A stretch of DNA of 64,000 bases, from assembly GCF_000312445.1 (NCBI RefSeq), contig NZ_HE997182.1, forward strand, positions 594,841 through 658,840, in the 5' to 3' direction. The DNA is from Phocaeicola abscessus CCUG 55929. Lineage in GTDB: Bacteria; Bacteroidota; Bacteroidia; Bacteroidales; Bacteroidaceae. Both the position numbers and the translations under genes were made by a program. The notes beneath the pieces are model-generated. The model saw only the letters and a program-made list of their open reading frames with translations. It searched no databases and was not told the origin of the DNA. Shown one piece after another: positions 1 through 7,740 of the stretch. Numbering within the stretch: the first letter of the stretch is position 1; each line of letters opens with the position of its first letter.

Positions 1-120
1 GCGGATGCGAGAAGTTCCTTCTTCTTCGTGCAGAGAGAAGATAGGGAAGTCGAATTCTTTTCGGATGTGTTCGGCCGTCGCATAACCTGCTTCGGAGACG
101 AGGATAATCGCTGTTTTCAT
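1..120 (-). CDS. CbiG-like cobalamin biosynthesis protein, N-terminal 40 residues (partial)
   Basis: The gene starts at an ATG (120-118) that overlaps the TGA of the upstream cbiET gene as ATGA, so the two are translationally coupled. It runs off the window at base 1. The visible protein begins MKTAIILVSEAGYATAEHIR. A short beta strand followed by a helix is how the N-terminal domain of CbiG (cobalt-precorrin-5A hydrolase) starts. In Bacteroidetes this domain is often fused to a precorrin-4 methyltransferase, but that part would lie outside the window. The assignment rests mainly on operon position next to CobJ-CobH and CbiET; only 40 residues are visible, so another cobalamin or precorrin enzyme cannot be excluded. 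Confidence 0.5.
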   Translation of the reverse strand, partial: MKTAIILVSEAGYATAEHIRKEFDFPIFSLHEEEGTSRIR

Positions 121-1319
121 CGGTTTATCGCTTTCAATATATCAATGGGATTGTAATCGTTGAATACGAGGTGCAGGGCAGGCTGCAGCGCGAGATTCAG
201 CTCCCGGGCCATTCGCTCAAACAGATCGAAGCCGGTAGAGGTCACGGAATTCATTACGATGCACCCCCCTGGTCGAAGGACGGTCTTCGCCTTGCGCATC
301 ACCTCTTTCAACTTTCCTCCGTGCCCGCCTATGAATACGGCGTCCGGTCGAGGGAGGTTGGAAATATCCGTCGTGAGGAAATCTCCGGAGACGAATCGGA
401 TGCCCGGCGCGCCGAACTTCCGGCTGTTGGTTTCCATCAGTCGTCGCCCTTCCTCTCTGATCTCGAAGGCGGTGACGGAGAGATGCGGGAACAACAGGCG
501 CGCTTCTATCGAAATGGAACCGGTGCAGGAGCCTATGTCCCATAAAGCCTGATGCGTATTCAGTGCCAAAGCTTGCAGGCTGAGCAATCGGATGGGCATC
601 TTCGTGATCATTCGTTCTCTGCCGTCCAGCAATTCGAATGCCCGATCGTCGATTCCGAAAGGTTTGATCCCCGGCTCTTCGGCGCGGACGATCACGCAAT
701 TCGGCGCATCGAATTTCATTTCGGAAGCCTCTGCCAGCGAACAGCTGGTCACGCGTTCTCGTTCCGGATTCCCTAAATGTTCGCCCACATGCATCCGATA
801 GGCCGTGTAGCCGAACTCCGTCATGCGGCGGGCGATCGCTGCGGGGGAGTGTTCCCCGTCCGTGAGAAGGCCGATTTCCGGCGTCCTTTCGATCAGCACA
901 CGGTCGAGTTCTTGCCACGAACGTCCCGTCAGGGATACTGTCCGCAGTTCCTGATAAGGCATGACCAGCCGGTGTGCGAGCATCTGAAGCGAATGGAAGG
1001 CGGGGAAGACTTTGATCTCCGCCTGCGGCATCTTCCGCCTTATTGTGTTGGCGAAGCCGAAAAACAGGGGGTCGCCAGAGGCGAAGACGACGATCGTTTC
1101 CGTTCCGTTGCATCGCGCTTCTTCGTACTGCTTGAATGTCTCGTCGAGAGGCGCGGCGATATCGATCCATCGAGCTTGTTGAGGCAAGAGGGCGTTGACG
1201 ATTTCACGGTGTCTCTTCCCTCCGGAGAATACTTTTCCCTTCTCTATCTCCCGAGTGATCTCCCGCGAGAAGCGGGGCGCATGCGAGTCGTTGATTCCTA
1301 TGACGATGAATGATAGCAT
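117..1319 (-). CDS. cobL: Precorrin-6Y C5,15-methyltransferase (decarboxylating), CbiE-CbiT fusion
   Basis: A 400-residue bifunctional corrin-ring enzyme that would methylate C5 and C15 and decarboxylate the C12 acetate side chain during cobalamin synthesis. Residues 1 to about 195 form a tetrapyrrole methylase (CbiE) domain, with the ASGDPLFFG motif of this fold and LTDGEHSP further on. Residues about 205-400 form a CbiT-type Rossmann methyltransferase, with DIGSCTGSISIEA as the SAM-binding loop and GGHGGKL later. The reading frame is open to 1382, but the ATG at 1319 begins MLSFIVIG, the normal start of the family, and lies 7 bases after the stop of the CobJ-CobH gene. It ends in an ATGA overlap with the next gene. 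It belongs to one minus-strand operon for ring contraction and methylation. Confidence 0.9.
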   Translation of the reverse strand: MLSFIVIGINDSHAPRFSREITREIEKGKVFSGGKRHREIVNALLPQQARWIDIAAPLDETFKQYEEARCNGTETIVVFASGDPLFFGFANTIRRKMPQAEIKVFPAFHSLQMLAHRLVMPYQELRTVSLTGRSWQELDRVLIERTPEIGLLTDGEHSPAAIARRMTEFGYTAYRMHVGEHLGNPERERVTSCSLAEASEMKFDAPNCVIVRAEEPGIKPFGIDDRAFELLDGRERMITKMPIRLLSLQALALNTHQALWDIGSCTGSISIEARLLFPHLSVTAFEIREEGRRLMETNSRKFGAPGIRFVSGDFLTTDISNLPRPDAVFIGGHGGKLKEVMRKAKTVLRPGGCIVMNSVTSTGFDLFERMARELNLALQPALHLVFNDYNPIDILKAINR

Positions 1320-1326
1320 TTTTTCT

Positions 1327-2742
1327 TTAGAGGTCTCTTCCCGGCCGTAAGGCTTCGGCGTCGTCGAACGTGAGGATGGCATTGACCAGTGTGGCCGCCA
1401 GGTTGCTCCCTCCCTTTCTGCCTTCGATAATGAGTTTGGGGATGTTGGCGAACGGTTTGATCATCTGTTTGGATTCGCAGACATGGACGAAGCCGACCGG
1501 TGCGGCGACGATGCCTGCAGGGGAAGCTTTCCCCCGACGGATCAGCGTGCACAGTTCCATGAGAGCGGTCGGAGCATTCCCGAAAGCGAATAAGGCATTG
1601 GGGTGCTCGGCTACAGCCAGGCGGATCCCCGCTTGCGTTCTTGTCAGCGCTTCCCGCCGCACCATGTCTGTTACGCGGGGATCGTCCAAATAACATTTTG
1701 CCTCGACGCCCAAACGTTGCAGTGCACCTTTGCGCAATCCGCTGACGACCATGTTCACATCCGAAACGATGTATGTCAATTCGCCCCTGGCCACTTTCCC
1801 GTACAGGATTTCTACGGCCGAAGGATCGGTGTATAGGAGGTCTTCCATCGTAAAATCGGCGGAGGTATGGATGGCGTGCAGCAGCGCCCATTTGCGGCCT
1901 AAGGGTATCTCGCTGTGTTTCATCTCTTGCTCGATGGTTTGGAAGCTTTTTATCATGATGTGTTGTCCGATGTGATCTCCTTCGCTCGGGGTTTCGCGGT
2001 AATATCCGCGCGGGGTGACGAACCGGTTGTTCCATGTGTAAGACTGCGAGTTCCCGATAATGATGACGGTGAACATGTCGATGTCCTCAGGGTCGAAATC
2101 ACCGAGTGTCGTGATTTTTGCCGTTTGTCCTTCCCGTCCGGCCTGACGAACGTAGCCGACGGGCGTTTCAGGCGAGCGTCCTTCTTGGAGGAAGAGCTCC
2201 TTCAATCGATACAGTTGCCAGTACCGCTCGTCGCTTTTCGGGTTGTAGATGGCGGTCACGAAGTCGGCCACTGCTGCAGCGGTGATCCGTTTCTCAATCG
2301 TTTCCCAGGGAGTCATCAGGTCGGAGAGAGAGAGGATGCAGAAGTCGTGCCCCATGGGTGCGCCCAAGATGGAAGCAGCTTTCTGGAAAGCGCTGATTCC
2401 TGGGAAAGATGTGACTTCGATGTCGCTTCCTCGTTCCCGTTTCATTTCGTAGATCAACGGCGTCATTCCGTAGATGGCGGCGTCTCCGGAACTGACCACG
2501 ACGACGGTCTTTCCCTGCTCTGCCAGTTCGAACGCCTGCCGAACGCGCTCTTTCTCTTTCTTCATCCCCGTATCGATGCATGCCGTTTGAGGACGAAGAA
2601 AGGGTTCGACGAAACGAAAGTAGTATTTGTATCCGACGATTGCATCCGCTTCCTTCAGGGCTTTCAAGACGGCGGGGGTGAGGTCTTCCGGACTTCCCGG
2701 CCCGAGGCCTGCCACAATTATTTTAGCCTGATTCATGATCAT
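1327..2742 (-). CDS. cobJ: CobJ-CobH fusion: precorrin-3B C17-methyltransferase / precorrin-8X methylmutase
   Basis: A 471-residue fusion. Residues 1 to about 248 are a tetrapyrrole methylase of the CobJ/CbiH type, with VAGLGPGSPEDLTP at the N-terminus, SSGDAAIYGM, and IYNPKSDER. Residues about 255-465 match CobH/CbiC precorrin-8X methylmutase, with LLHAIHTSADF near the start, SDVNMVVSG, FGNAPTAL, APVGFVHVCESK and EGRKGGSNLAA. The two halves act at separated steps (ring contraction and the 1,5-methyl shift), so the fusion is organisational. Two starts are possible, MIMNQ at 2742 or MNQ at 2736. A -7-like element (TACTTTTG, minus strand, 2764-2757) lies just upstream. It is the first visible gene of the operon. 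Confidence 0.92.
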   Translation of the reverse strand: MIMNQAKIIVAGLGPGSPEDLTPAVLKALKEADAIVGYKYYFRFVEPFLRPQTACIDTGMKKEKERVRQAFELAEQGKTVVVVSSGDAAIYGMTPLIYEMKRERGSDIEVTSFPGISAFQKAASILGAPMGHDFCILSLSDLMTPWETIEKRITAAAVADFVTAIYNPKSDERYWQLYRLKELFLQEGRSPETPVGYVRQAGREGQTAKITTLGDFDPEDIDMFTVIIIGNSQSYTWNNRFVTPRGYYRETPSEGDHIGQHIMIKSFQTIEQEMKHSEIPLGRKWALLHAIHTSADFTMEDLLYTDPSAVEILYGKVARGELTYIVSDVNMVVSGLRKGALQRLGVEAKCYLDDPRVTDMVRREALTRTQAGIRLAVAEHPNALFAFGNAPTALMELCTLIRRGKASPAGIVAAPVGFVHVCESKQMIKPFANIPKLIIEGRKGGSNLAATLVNAILTFDDAEALRPGRDL

Positions 2743-2797
2743 TTCGATTGGTAATGCAAAAGTAATAAATTAATGGCAAATCGCGATGTCATTTCCG

Positions 2798-2840
2798 CGG
2801 ATGAATTCCGAATGGCGAGGCGGAATTCGTTCCTCATCCG
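2798..2840. promoter_or_regulatory. Inverted repeat upstream of the cobalamin operon
   Basis: Arms GAATTCCG (2803-2810) and CGGAATTC (2821-2828) are perfectly complementary around a 10-base loop. Outside them CGGATGA (2798-2804) pairs with TCATCCG (2834-2840). The structure lies 56 bases upstream of the CobJ-CobH start and upstream of its -7-like element, so it fits an operator better than a leader-RNA structure. No cobalamin-riboswitch core (GCCACTG) is visible on either strand here. The function is unknown. Confidence 0.4.
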
Positions 2841-2933
2841 AGATTCGGAGGCATAGATTTTAAAACTACCGCCCGCTTTGGAGGAAAGAGGTTGTTTCCT
2901 TCGATCACACTCCTGCATGACTTGCGAAGCGGG

Positions 2934-3308
2934 CTATTCTTTATAAATCACCAATATCGGATTACTTTCTTCGTTCAGCCTGTCGATCATCGGTTTCAGC
3001 CTTTTGTCTCGAATCTCATCCGTTTTCTCGTCAAAGATTTTATCGGCGGTCAGGATGCCTATGGCGCAACGGTCGGAGTAGAATGTCGGCCGGAAGAACA
3101 GCGGCGTGTCGGGGATGTTTATTCCTTTTTCGGTATTATCGGCTTTATAGACGGTACGACTCTTTTTGTCGATGAGGGAGGTTTTGCCGAGCGGATCGGC
3201 ATGCTTCATTTGCTCGTACGTATAAACGGCAATGCCGTCGGAACGTTCTTTGTTCGTGCACGATTCGAAAAACAGAATTGAAAGGGTGAGGAGCAACGTC
3301 TTCTCCAC
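2934..3308 (-). CDS. Small predicted lipoprotein, function unknown
   Basis: With a GTG start at 3308 the product is 124 residues beginning MEKTLLLTLSILFFESC. This is a compact lipoprotein signal peptide with the lipobox Cys at about residue 17. The frame is open to a TTG at 3335, but that codon falls inside a good -7 promoter element (TATCTTTG, 3340-3333), so transcription would start downstream of it and the GTG is preferred. The mature part has one further Cys and no recognisable domain. It is divergent from the metal ATPase gene and may share its control, but it has no obvious metal-binding motif. Confidence 0.6.
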   Translation of the reverse strand: MEKTLLLTLSILFFESCTNKERSDGIAVYTYEQMKHADPLGKTSLIDKKSRTVYKADNTEKGINIPDTPLFFRPTFYSDRCAIGILTADKIFDEKTDEIRDKRLKPMIDRLNEESNPILVIYKE

Positions 3309-3332
3309 GATTGGACGGTTAAATGTCCGGAC

Positions 3333-3340
3333 CAAAGATA
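3333..3340 (-). promoter_or_regulatory. -7 promoter element of the small lipoprotein gene
   Basis: TATCTTTG on the minus strand matches the Bacteroidetes TAnnTTTG element. It predicts a transcript start near 3326, about 18 bases before the GTG at 3308. No convincing -33 TTTG is seen. Confidence 0.5.
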
Positions 3341-3437
3341 ACGCATTTTGTGTATGTCTGATCGTTCTCTGTGATTTTTGTCCATAAATCCGTAACTTTC
3401 TTCCGTAATTCCGTAATATGTCGCGGACTTTCGGTCA

Positions 3438-3445
3438 TATCTTTG
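3438..3445 (+). promoter_or_regulatory. -7 promoter element of the copper-type ATPase gene
   Basis: TATCTTTG matches TAnnTTTG and would start transcription near 3452, about 11 bases before the ATG at 3463. It faces away from the lipoprotein promoter at 3333-3340, giving a compact divergent control region. Confidence 0.5.
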
Positions 3446-3462
3446 CTTAAAATATTCGGATA

Positions 3463-5946
3463 ATGGAGACAGACAGGCATATCGTTAAGGAATTCTTTCC
3501 CGTAATCGGAATGAGTTGTGCGGCGTGTGCGACTCGTGTCGATAAGATTTTGAACGGGCAACGGGGAGTTTGCGGAGCTTCGGTCAATTATGCCAACGGT
3601 ATGGCCACGGTAGAATACGATAGTAAACAGACTTCGCCCGAGGCGCTGCAAACAGTCGTCCGACAAATCGGCTACGATTTATCTATCGAAAGGGACGATT
3701 CCGTCGAGGCTTTGGAAAGAGTGCAATCGGAGAATTATCGTTCGCTGAAGGGGCAGACTCTCGGTGCTTTTGTCTTGGCTGTACCCGTATTTATCATAAG
3801 TATTTGCTTCAAGGAAGTATGGTTGGGCAAGCTGGCGATGTGGCTGTTAGCTACTCCGACCGTCTTCTGGTTAGGGAGGGGATTCTTCATCCGTGCGTGG
3901 AAGCAGTTGAAGCACCGTTCCGCCAATATGGATACGCTGGTGGCTTGTAGCACGGGTGTGGCTTATCTGTTCAGCTTGTTCAATCTGCTCTTTCCGCAGG
4001 TTTGGACTTCGCGGGGCATAACTCCTCACCTTTACTTCGAGTCTGCCAGTATGATCGTTGGTTTTATCCTCTTAGGGCGTTTACTGGAGGCGAAAGCGAA
4101 GGGACATACGGTCACGGCTGTCAAAAAGCTGATGGGCTTGCAGCCGAGAACGGCGACGATTATCCGGGGGGACGAGGAGAGACCGATTCCTATTGAGCTG
4201 ATTCGGCCGAATGATATCGTCATGGTCCGGCCGGGAGAACGAATAGCTGTCGACGGCGTAGTAACGGAGGGCGATTCGTATGTCGACGAGAGCATGCTGA
4301 ATGGCGAACCGGTACCCGTCGCCAAGTCGACAGGTACCAACGTCTTTGCGGGGACGCTGAACCAAAGAGGAAGTTTCCGCTTTCAAGCGCGGAAGGTCGG
4401 TACGGATACCTTGCTCGCTAAGATTATCCGGATGGTACAGGAAGCGCAGGGCAGCAAAGCCCCCGTCCAACAATTGGTCGATAGGGTGGCGGCAGTCTTC
4501 GTCCCCGTCATTATGGCGATTGCCTTGATCGCCTGGATCGCCTGGGTGATCTTAGATCCGGTGAATGGTTTCTCGCACGGGATGCTGGCTCTGGTCACAG
4601 TCCTCATCATCGCTTGTCCCTGTGCCCTGGGATTAGCTACTCCCACGGCTGTTATGGTCGGCATCGGGAAAGGGGCGGAGAGCGGAATTCTGATCAAAGA
4701 TGCGGAGAGTTTGGAAATCGCCAGAAAAATAAATGCTGTAATACTGGATAAGACGGGAACGATCACGGAAGGGAAACCGGAAGTCTCTTCGATAAAATGG
4801 GCGACGGCGGACGGAGAACGACTCGAGAGCGCTTTGTTCAGTTTGGAAAAGCTTTCGGAACATCCGTTGGCCGAAGCGGTAGTCCGTTATCTCGAAGGGG
4901 TGGAACCTTCGCTGAAAGTGACCGCCTTCGAAAGTCTGACGGGGAAAGGTGTAAAAGGAAATGTCGGCGGAACGCTCTATTATGCGGGTAATCAGGACTT
5001 CATGGAGGAACTGCAAGTAACGATGGAAGCCTCCCTGAAAGCGGAAGCCGCCCGATTGACGGCGAAGGCCGAAACGGTCATCTGGTTTGCGGATGCGAAG
5101 CAAGCCAGAGCCGTCGTCGGCATTACCGATAAGGTCAAGGATACTTCGGTGAAAGCGATCGAGACGTTGAAACGACAGGGGATAGACGTATTTATGCTGA
5201 CCGGCGATCACGAATCGACGGCGAAAGAAATCGCCCGTCAAGTCGGTATCTTCCATTATCGGTCGGGCGTATTGCCTGGTGATAAGGCGGCCTTTGTCAA
5301 AGCATTGCAGGCCGACGGGAAATGTGTGGCGATGATTGGTGACGGTATCAACGACAGTGCGGCTTTAGCCCAGGCGGACTTGAGCATCGCCATGGGGAGC
5401 GGGAGCGATATGGCGATGGATGTGGCAAAGATGACTGTCATCTCGTCCGATTTGACAAAAATCCCGGAAGCATTGACGTTGTCCCGGCTGACGACTCGGA
5501 CGATCCGCCAGAATCTGTTCTGGGCATTCTTCTATAACTTGATAGCCGTGCCGGTGGCCGCCGGCGTACTCTATCCCGTCAACGGCTTCCTGCTGAATCC
5601 GATGATAGGAGGTGCGGCTATGGCTTTCAGCAGCGTAAGTGTCGTCTCTAACAGTTTGCGGCTGAAACGGAAGAAAATAACGGGGAAGGAAGGACGAACG
5701 AAAGCGTTGAGAAATAAATCATTAAATACGACGACGATGAAAAGAGAATTTAAAGTAGAAGGCATGATGTGCGACCATTGCAGGATGCACGTGGAGAGAG
5801 CGTTGAACAGTATGGACGGCGTGAAGGCTACGGTGACGTTAGATCCACCCGTTGCTACGGTTGAGTTCGAAGGGACGGAGCGGACGCTCGAGGATTTGCA
5901 ACGGGTAGTCACCGAGCGGGCCGGCGCGTATGCGTTGAAAGTGTAG
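3463..5946 (+). CDS. copA: Heavy-metal (copper-type) P1B ATPase with C-terminal CopZ-like domain
   Basis: An 827-residue inner-membrane exporter, probably for Cu(I). A heavy-metal-associated domain carries GMSCAAC near residues 16-22. The transmembrane metal site is CPC at 385-387 (IIACPCALGLATPT), the phosphorylated aspartate is in DKTGT at 429-433, and GDGIND begins at 626. The membrane core ends near residue 740. A second metal-binding domain follows from residue 759 (MKREFKVEGMMCDHC), joined by a basic linker. This tail is the size and shape of a free CopZ chaperone and starts with its own in-frame ATG at 5737. CPC with CxxC domains indicates Cu(I) or Ag(I) rather than Zn or Cd, but the specificity is inferred. 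Confidence 0.9.
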   Translation: METDRHIVKEFFPVIGMSCAACATRVDKILNGQRGVCGASVNYANGMATVEYDSKQTSPEALQTVVRQIGYDLSIERDDSVEALERVQSENYRSLKGQTLGAFVLAVPVFIISICFKEVWLGKLAMWLLATPTVFWLGRGFFIRAWKQLKHRSANMDTLVACSTGVAYLFSLFNLLFPQVWTSRGITPHLYFESASMIVGFILLGRLLEAKAKGHTVTAVKKLMGLQPRTATIIRGDEERPIPIELIRPNDIVMVRPGERIAVDGVVTEGDSYVDESMLNGEPVPVAKSTGTNVFAGTLNQRGSFRFQARKVGTDTLLAKIIRMVQEAQGSKAPVQQLVDRVAAVFVPVIMAIALIAWIAWVILDPVNGFSHGMLALVTVLIIACPCALGLATPTAVMVGIGKGAESGILIKDAESLEIARKINAVILDKTGTITEGKPEVSSIKWATADGERLESALFSLEKLSEHPLAEAVVRYLEGVEPSLKVTAFESLTGKGVKGNVGGTLYYAGNQDFMEELQVTMEASLKAEAARLTAKAETVIWFADAKQARAVVGITDKVKDTSVKAIETLKRQGIDVFMLTGDHESTAKEIARQVGIFHYRSGVLPGDKAAFVKALQADGKCVAMIGDGINDSAALAQADLSIAMGSGSDMAMDVAKMTVISSDLTKIPEALTLSRLTTRTIRQNLFWAFFYNLIAVPVAAGVLYPVNGFLLNPMIGGAAMAFSSVSVVSNSLRLKRKKITGKEGRTKALRNKSLNTTTMKREFKVEGMMCDHCRMHVERALNSMDGVKATVTLDPPVATVEFEGTERTLEDLQRVVTERAGAYALKV

Positions 5947-5979
5947 CGCTCCTCGTAAAAGGATAAGGATGAGCGGAAG

Positions 5980-6207
5980 GTATTTCAGGTTCAGCGTCCG
6001 GTTATAGGTCGGGCGGAACAGATAGTTGCCGAGCGATGATTCGATGAGCACGAGCTCTTTATTTTCCCAGAGCCAAGTCATCAAGTCCTGCACGATGCTT
6101 TCCGCATCCTCCAGGTCGACAAAACGGTCCGCAGGCATGAATTTGATTATCTGTCGTGGAGACAACCGGAGACTTTTTTCAGGGAGATGCCTATGGCCGT
6201 TCTTCAA
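5980..6207 (-). pseudogene. ECF sigma factor remnant (region 2 only)
   Basis: Translation on the minus strand from 6207 gives a segment with DLEDAESIVQDLMTWLWENK and then SSLGNYLFRPTYNRTLN. This is the core of region 2 of Bacteroidetes ECF sigma factors (AEDIVQD..., LWEN, YLF..., N). Similarity stops near 5980, where the sequence becomes hydrophobic and unrelated. No region 4 is present in any frame, and no anti-sigma or SusC gene is adjacent. The piece lies between copA and the tRNA-Val pair and is best read as a decayed gene. The identification is from motifs alone. Confidence 0.5.
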
Positions 6208-6402
6208 ACACGCTGAGAACCTACTATTGAAGAATATAGAGAATTGATGGGAGAGGCGACTCGAAGTCGGTGAGATACTCTTTTACCGACATTCGACGTA
6301 AGAAGTCCCGTCGTTTACGTTTCAAATAGATCCGTTTCTGTCGATCGATCTGACCGTTTTGGCTGCACCTTCTCTTTTCCCGATGAGTCCACCCTTTTGA
6401 GG
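6208..6402. other. Intergenic stretch without recognisable gene
   Basis: Between the sigma remnant and the tRNA-Val genes an open minus-strand frame continues out of the tRNAs (…RKRRDFLRRMSVKEYLTDF…). It resembles nothing I recognise, and its upstream part is tRNA sequence, so it is not called as a gene. Confidence 0.4.
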
Positions 6403-6477
6403 TGGGCGTTGACGGATTCGAACCGCCGACCCTCTGCTTGTAAGGCAGACGCTCTGAACCAGCTGAGCTAAACGCCC
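6403..6477 (-). tRNA. tRNA-Val (anticodon UAC), copy 2
   Basis: A full cloverleaf on the minus strand: acceptor GGGCGTT with AACGCCC, D arm GCTC/GAGC, anticodon stem TCTGC/GCAGA with loop CTTACAA (anticodon TAC), T arm GGCGG-TTCGAAT-CCGTC, and discriminator A. The 3' CCA is not encoded. It is identical to the copy at 6511-6585, which precedes it in transcription by 33 bases. Confidence 0.95.
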
Positions 6478-6510
6478 CGATTTCTCTAAGAAAAGAGGAG
6501 AGAGGAGAAG

Positions 6511-6585
6511 TGGGCGTTGACGGATTCGAACCGCCGACCCTCTGCTTGTAAGGCAGACGCTCTGAACCAGCTGAGCTAAACGCCC
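6511..6585 (-). tRNA. tRNA-Val (anticodon UAC), copy 1
   Basis: The same 75-base cloverleaf as the neighbouring copy, with anticodon loop CTTACAA. It is the promoter-proximal member of a tandem pair and begins about 18 bases after the predicted transcript start. CCA is not encoded. Confidence 0.95.
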
Positions 6586-6609
6586 CGGTTCCTCTTTTCG
6601 AAAACGTGA

Positions 6610-6640
6610 CAAAGATAGATATTATTCCGTAAACCACAAA
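6610..6640 (-). promoter_or_regulatory. Promoter of the tRNA-Val pair
   Basis: The -33 element TTTG (6640-6637) and -7 element TATCTTTG (6617-6610) on the minus strand are separated by 19 bases. This is one of the two cleanest matches in the window to the Bacteroidetes housekeeping sigma consensus. Confidence 0.75.
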
Positions 6641-6658
6641 TTTTTAATCTATAATTTT

Positions 6659-7726
6659 TTATCCGGCTATCTCGCCGCTGCCTGCACATATTCGGGCATC
6701 CTGATCGTAGAGTACTCCGAATTGCCCGGGAGCGATTCCTTGAACGGGTTTTTCGCTATGGATATGGAGCGATCCGTTTTCTAATCGGTTCAAGGTTCCG
6801 ACGGAATAAAAATCGGTATGGCGGATTTTGAAAGTGATATCTACGGGCGATTTCCCTTTCCAGAGGTCGTCGGTGATAAAATGGAAGTCGTGAAGAATGA
6901 AATCGGTACCGTATTGTTTCTCGGTGTGGTAACCGTGAGAGACATAGATGACATTTCGATCGATATCTTTTTTTATCACGAACCACGGGCCTCCGCTTAG
7001 TCCTAATCCTTTTCTTTGTCCGATGGTATGGAACCAGAAGCCGTGGTGGGTGCCTATCTCTTTTCCTGTTTCCCACTCGACGATCGGTCCGTCTTTTTCT
7101 CCCAAGAATCGTTTGATGAATTCGTTGTAATTGATTTTTCCAAGGAAGCAAATGCCTTGACTGTCTTTCCTGTAAGCGTTTGGAAGTTTGGCTGTTTGGG
7201 CGATTTTGCGAACTTCCTGTTTCCTCAGTTTCCCCAGTGGGAACATGAGTTTGGAGATTTGCAGGTAGTCGATTTGTGCAAGGAAATCGGTCTGATCTTT
7301 TACCGGATCGACGGCGGTGCCCAACCAGCTTTTTCCTTCTCTCTCTATGATGTTTGCATAATGACCGGTAGCCGTCTTGTCGTAGCGATATCCTACCTCT
7401 TTTTCGAAACAACCGAACTTAATGAGTTTATTGCACATCACATCCGGATTCGGTGTGAGTCCGCGTTTCACCTTGTCGATGGTATAGGCTACCACGTTGT
7501 CCCAATACTGTTGTTGCAGGTCGATAATGTCAAAATGCAGCCCGTACCTCTTGGCTATCGTCTTACCTATTTCTATATCTTCTTCGGAGGTACAGGTTAA
7601 ATCTTCATCCTGATCCATGCCTATTTTTATATACCACAGGTCGGGCTTGTAACCTTGTTCGCACAGCAGGTGGACGACGACGGAACTGTCTACGCCTCCG
7701 GAGAATAATGTGGCTATGTGCATCAT
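6659..7726 (-). CDS. mnmA: tRNA-specific 2-thiouridylase MnmA
   Basis: A 355-residue cytoplasmic enzyme that thiolates U34 of tRNA-Lys, tRNA-Glu and tRNA-Gln. The PP-loop SGGVDSS is near the N-terminus, the first catalytic Cys is in NPDVMCN and the second in QGICF. TGHYA and the C-terminal beta-barrel ([12 protein letters not shown]) are also family hallmarks. The open frame extends to 7771, but that would overlap pncB by 31 bases. The double ATG at 7726/7723 ([11 protein letters not shown]) is the natural start and leaves 14 bases after the pncB stop. It is likely cotranscribed with pncB. Confidence 0.95.
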   Translation of the reverse strand: MMHIATLFSGGVDSSVVVHLLCEQGYKPDLWYIKIGMDQDEDLTCTSEEDIEIGKTIAKRYGLHFDIIDLQQQYWDNVVAYTIDKVKRGLTPNPDVMCNKLIKFGCFEKEVGYRYDKTATGHYANIIEREGKSWLGTAVDPVKDQTDFLAQIDYLQISKLMFPLGKLRKQEVRKIAQTAKLPNAYRKDSQGICFLGKINYNEFIKRFLGEKDGPIVEWETGKEIGTHHGFWFHTIGQRKGLGLSGGPWFVIKKDIDRNVIYVSHGYHTEKQYGTDFILHDFHFITDDLWKGKSPVDITFKIRHTDFYSVGTLNRLENGSLHIHSEKPVQGIAPGQFGVLYDQDARICAGSGEIAG

Positions 7727-7740
7727 GAAGAACGACTTTT

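Noticed and set aside
2743-2933. Cobalamin riboswitch upstream of the CobJ-CobH gene
   Set aside because: No B12-box core was seen on either strand; only the inverted repeat was found. A covariance search would be needed to be certain.
5737-5946. Separate copZ gene
   Set aside because: The domain is in frame with copA and no stop codon separates them, so it is annotated as part of the ATPase, with internal initiation left as a hypothesis.
6224-6637. Minus-strand open frames with two copies of a GSNPSTPTS-type peptide
   Set aside because: These are translations of the two identical tRNA-Val genes, a common false gene.
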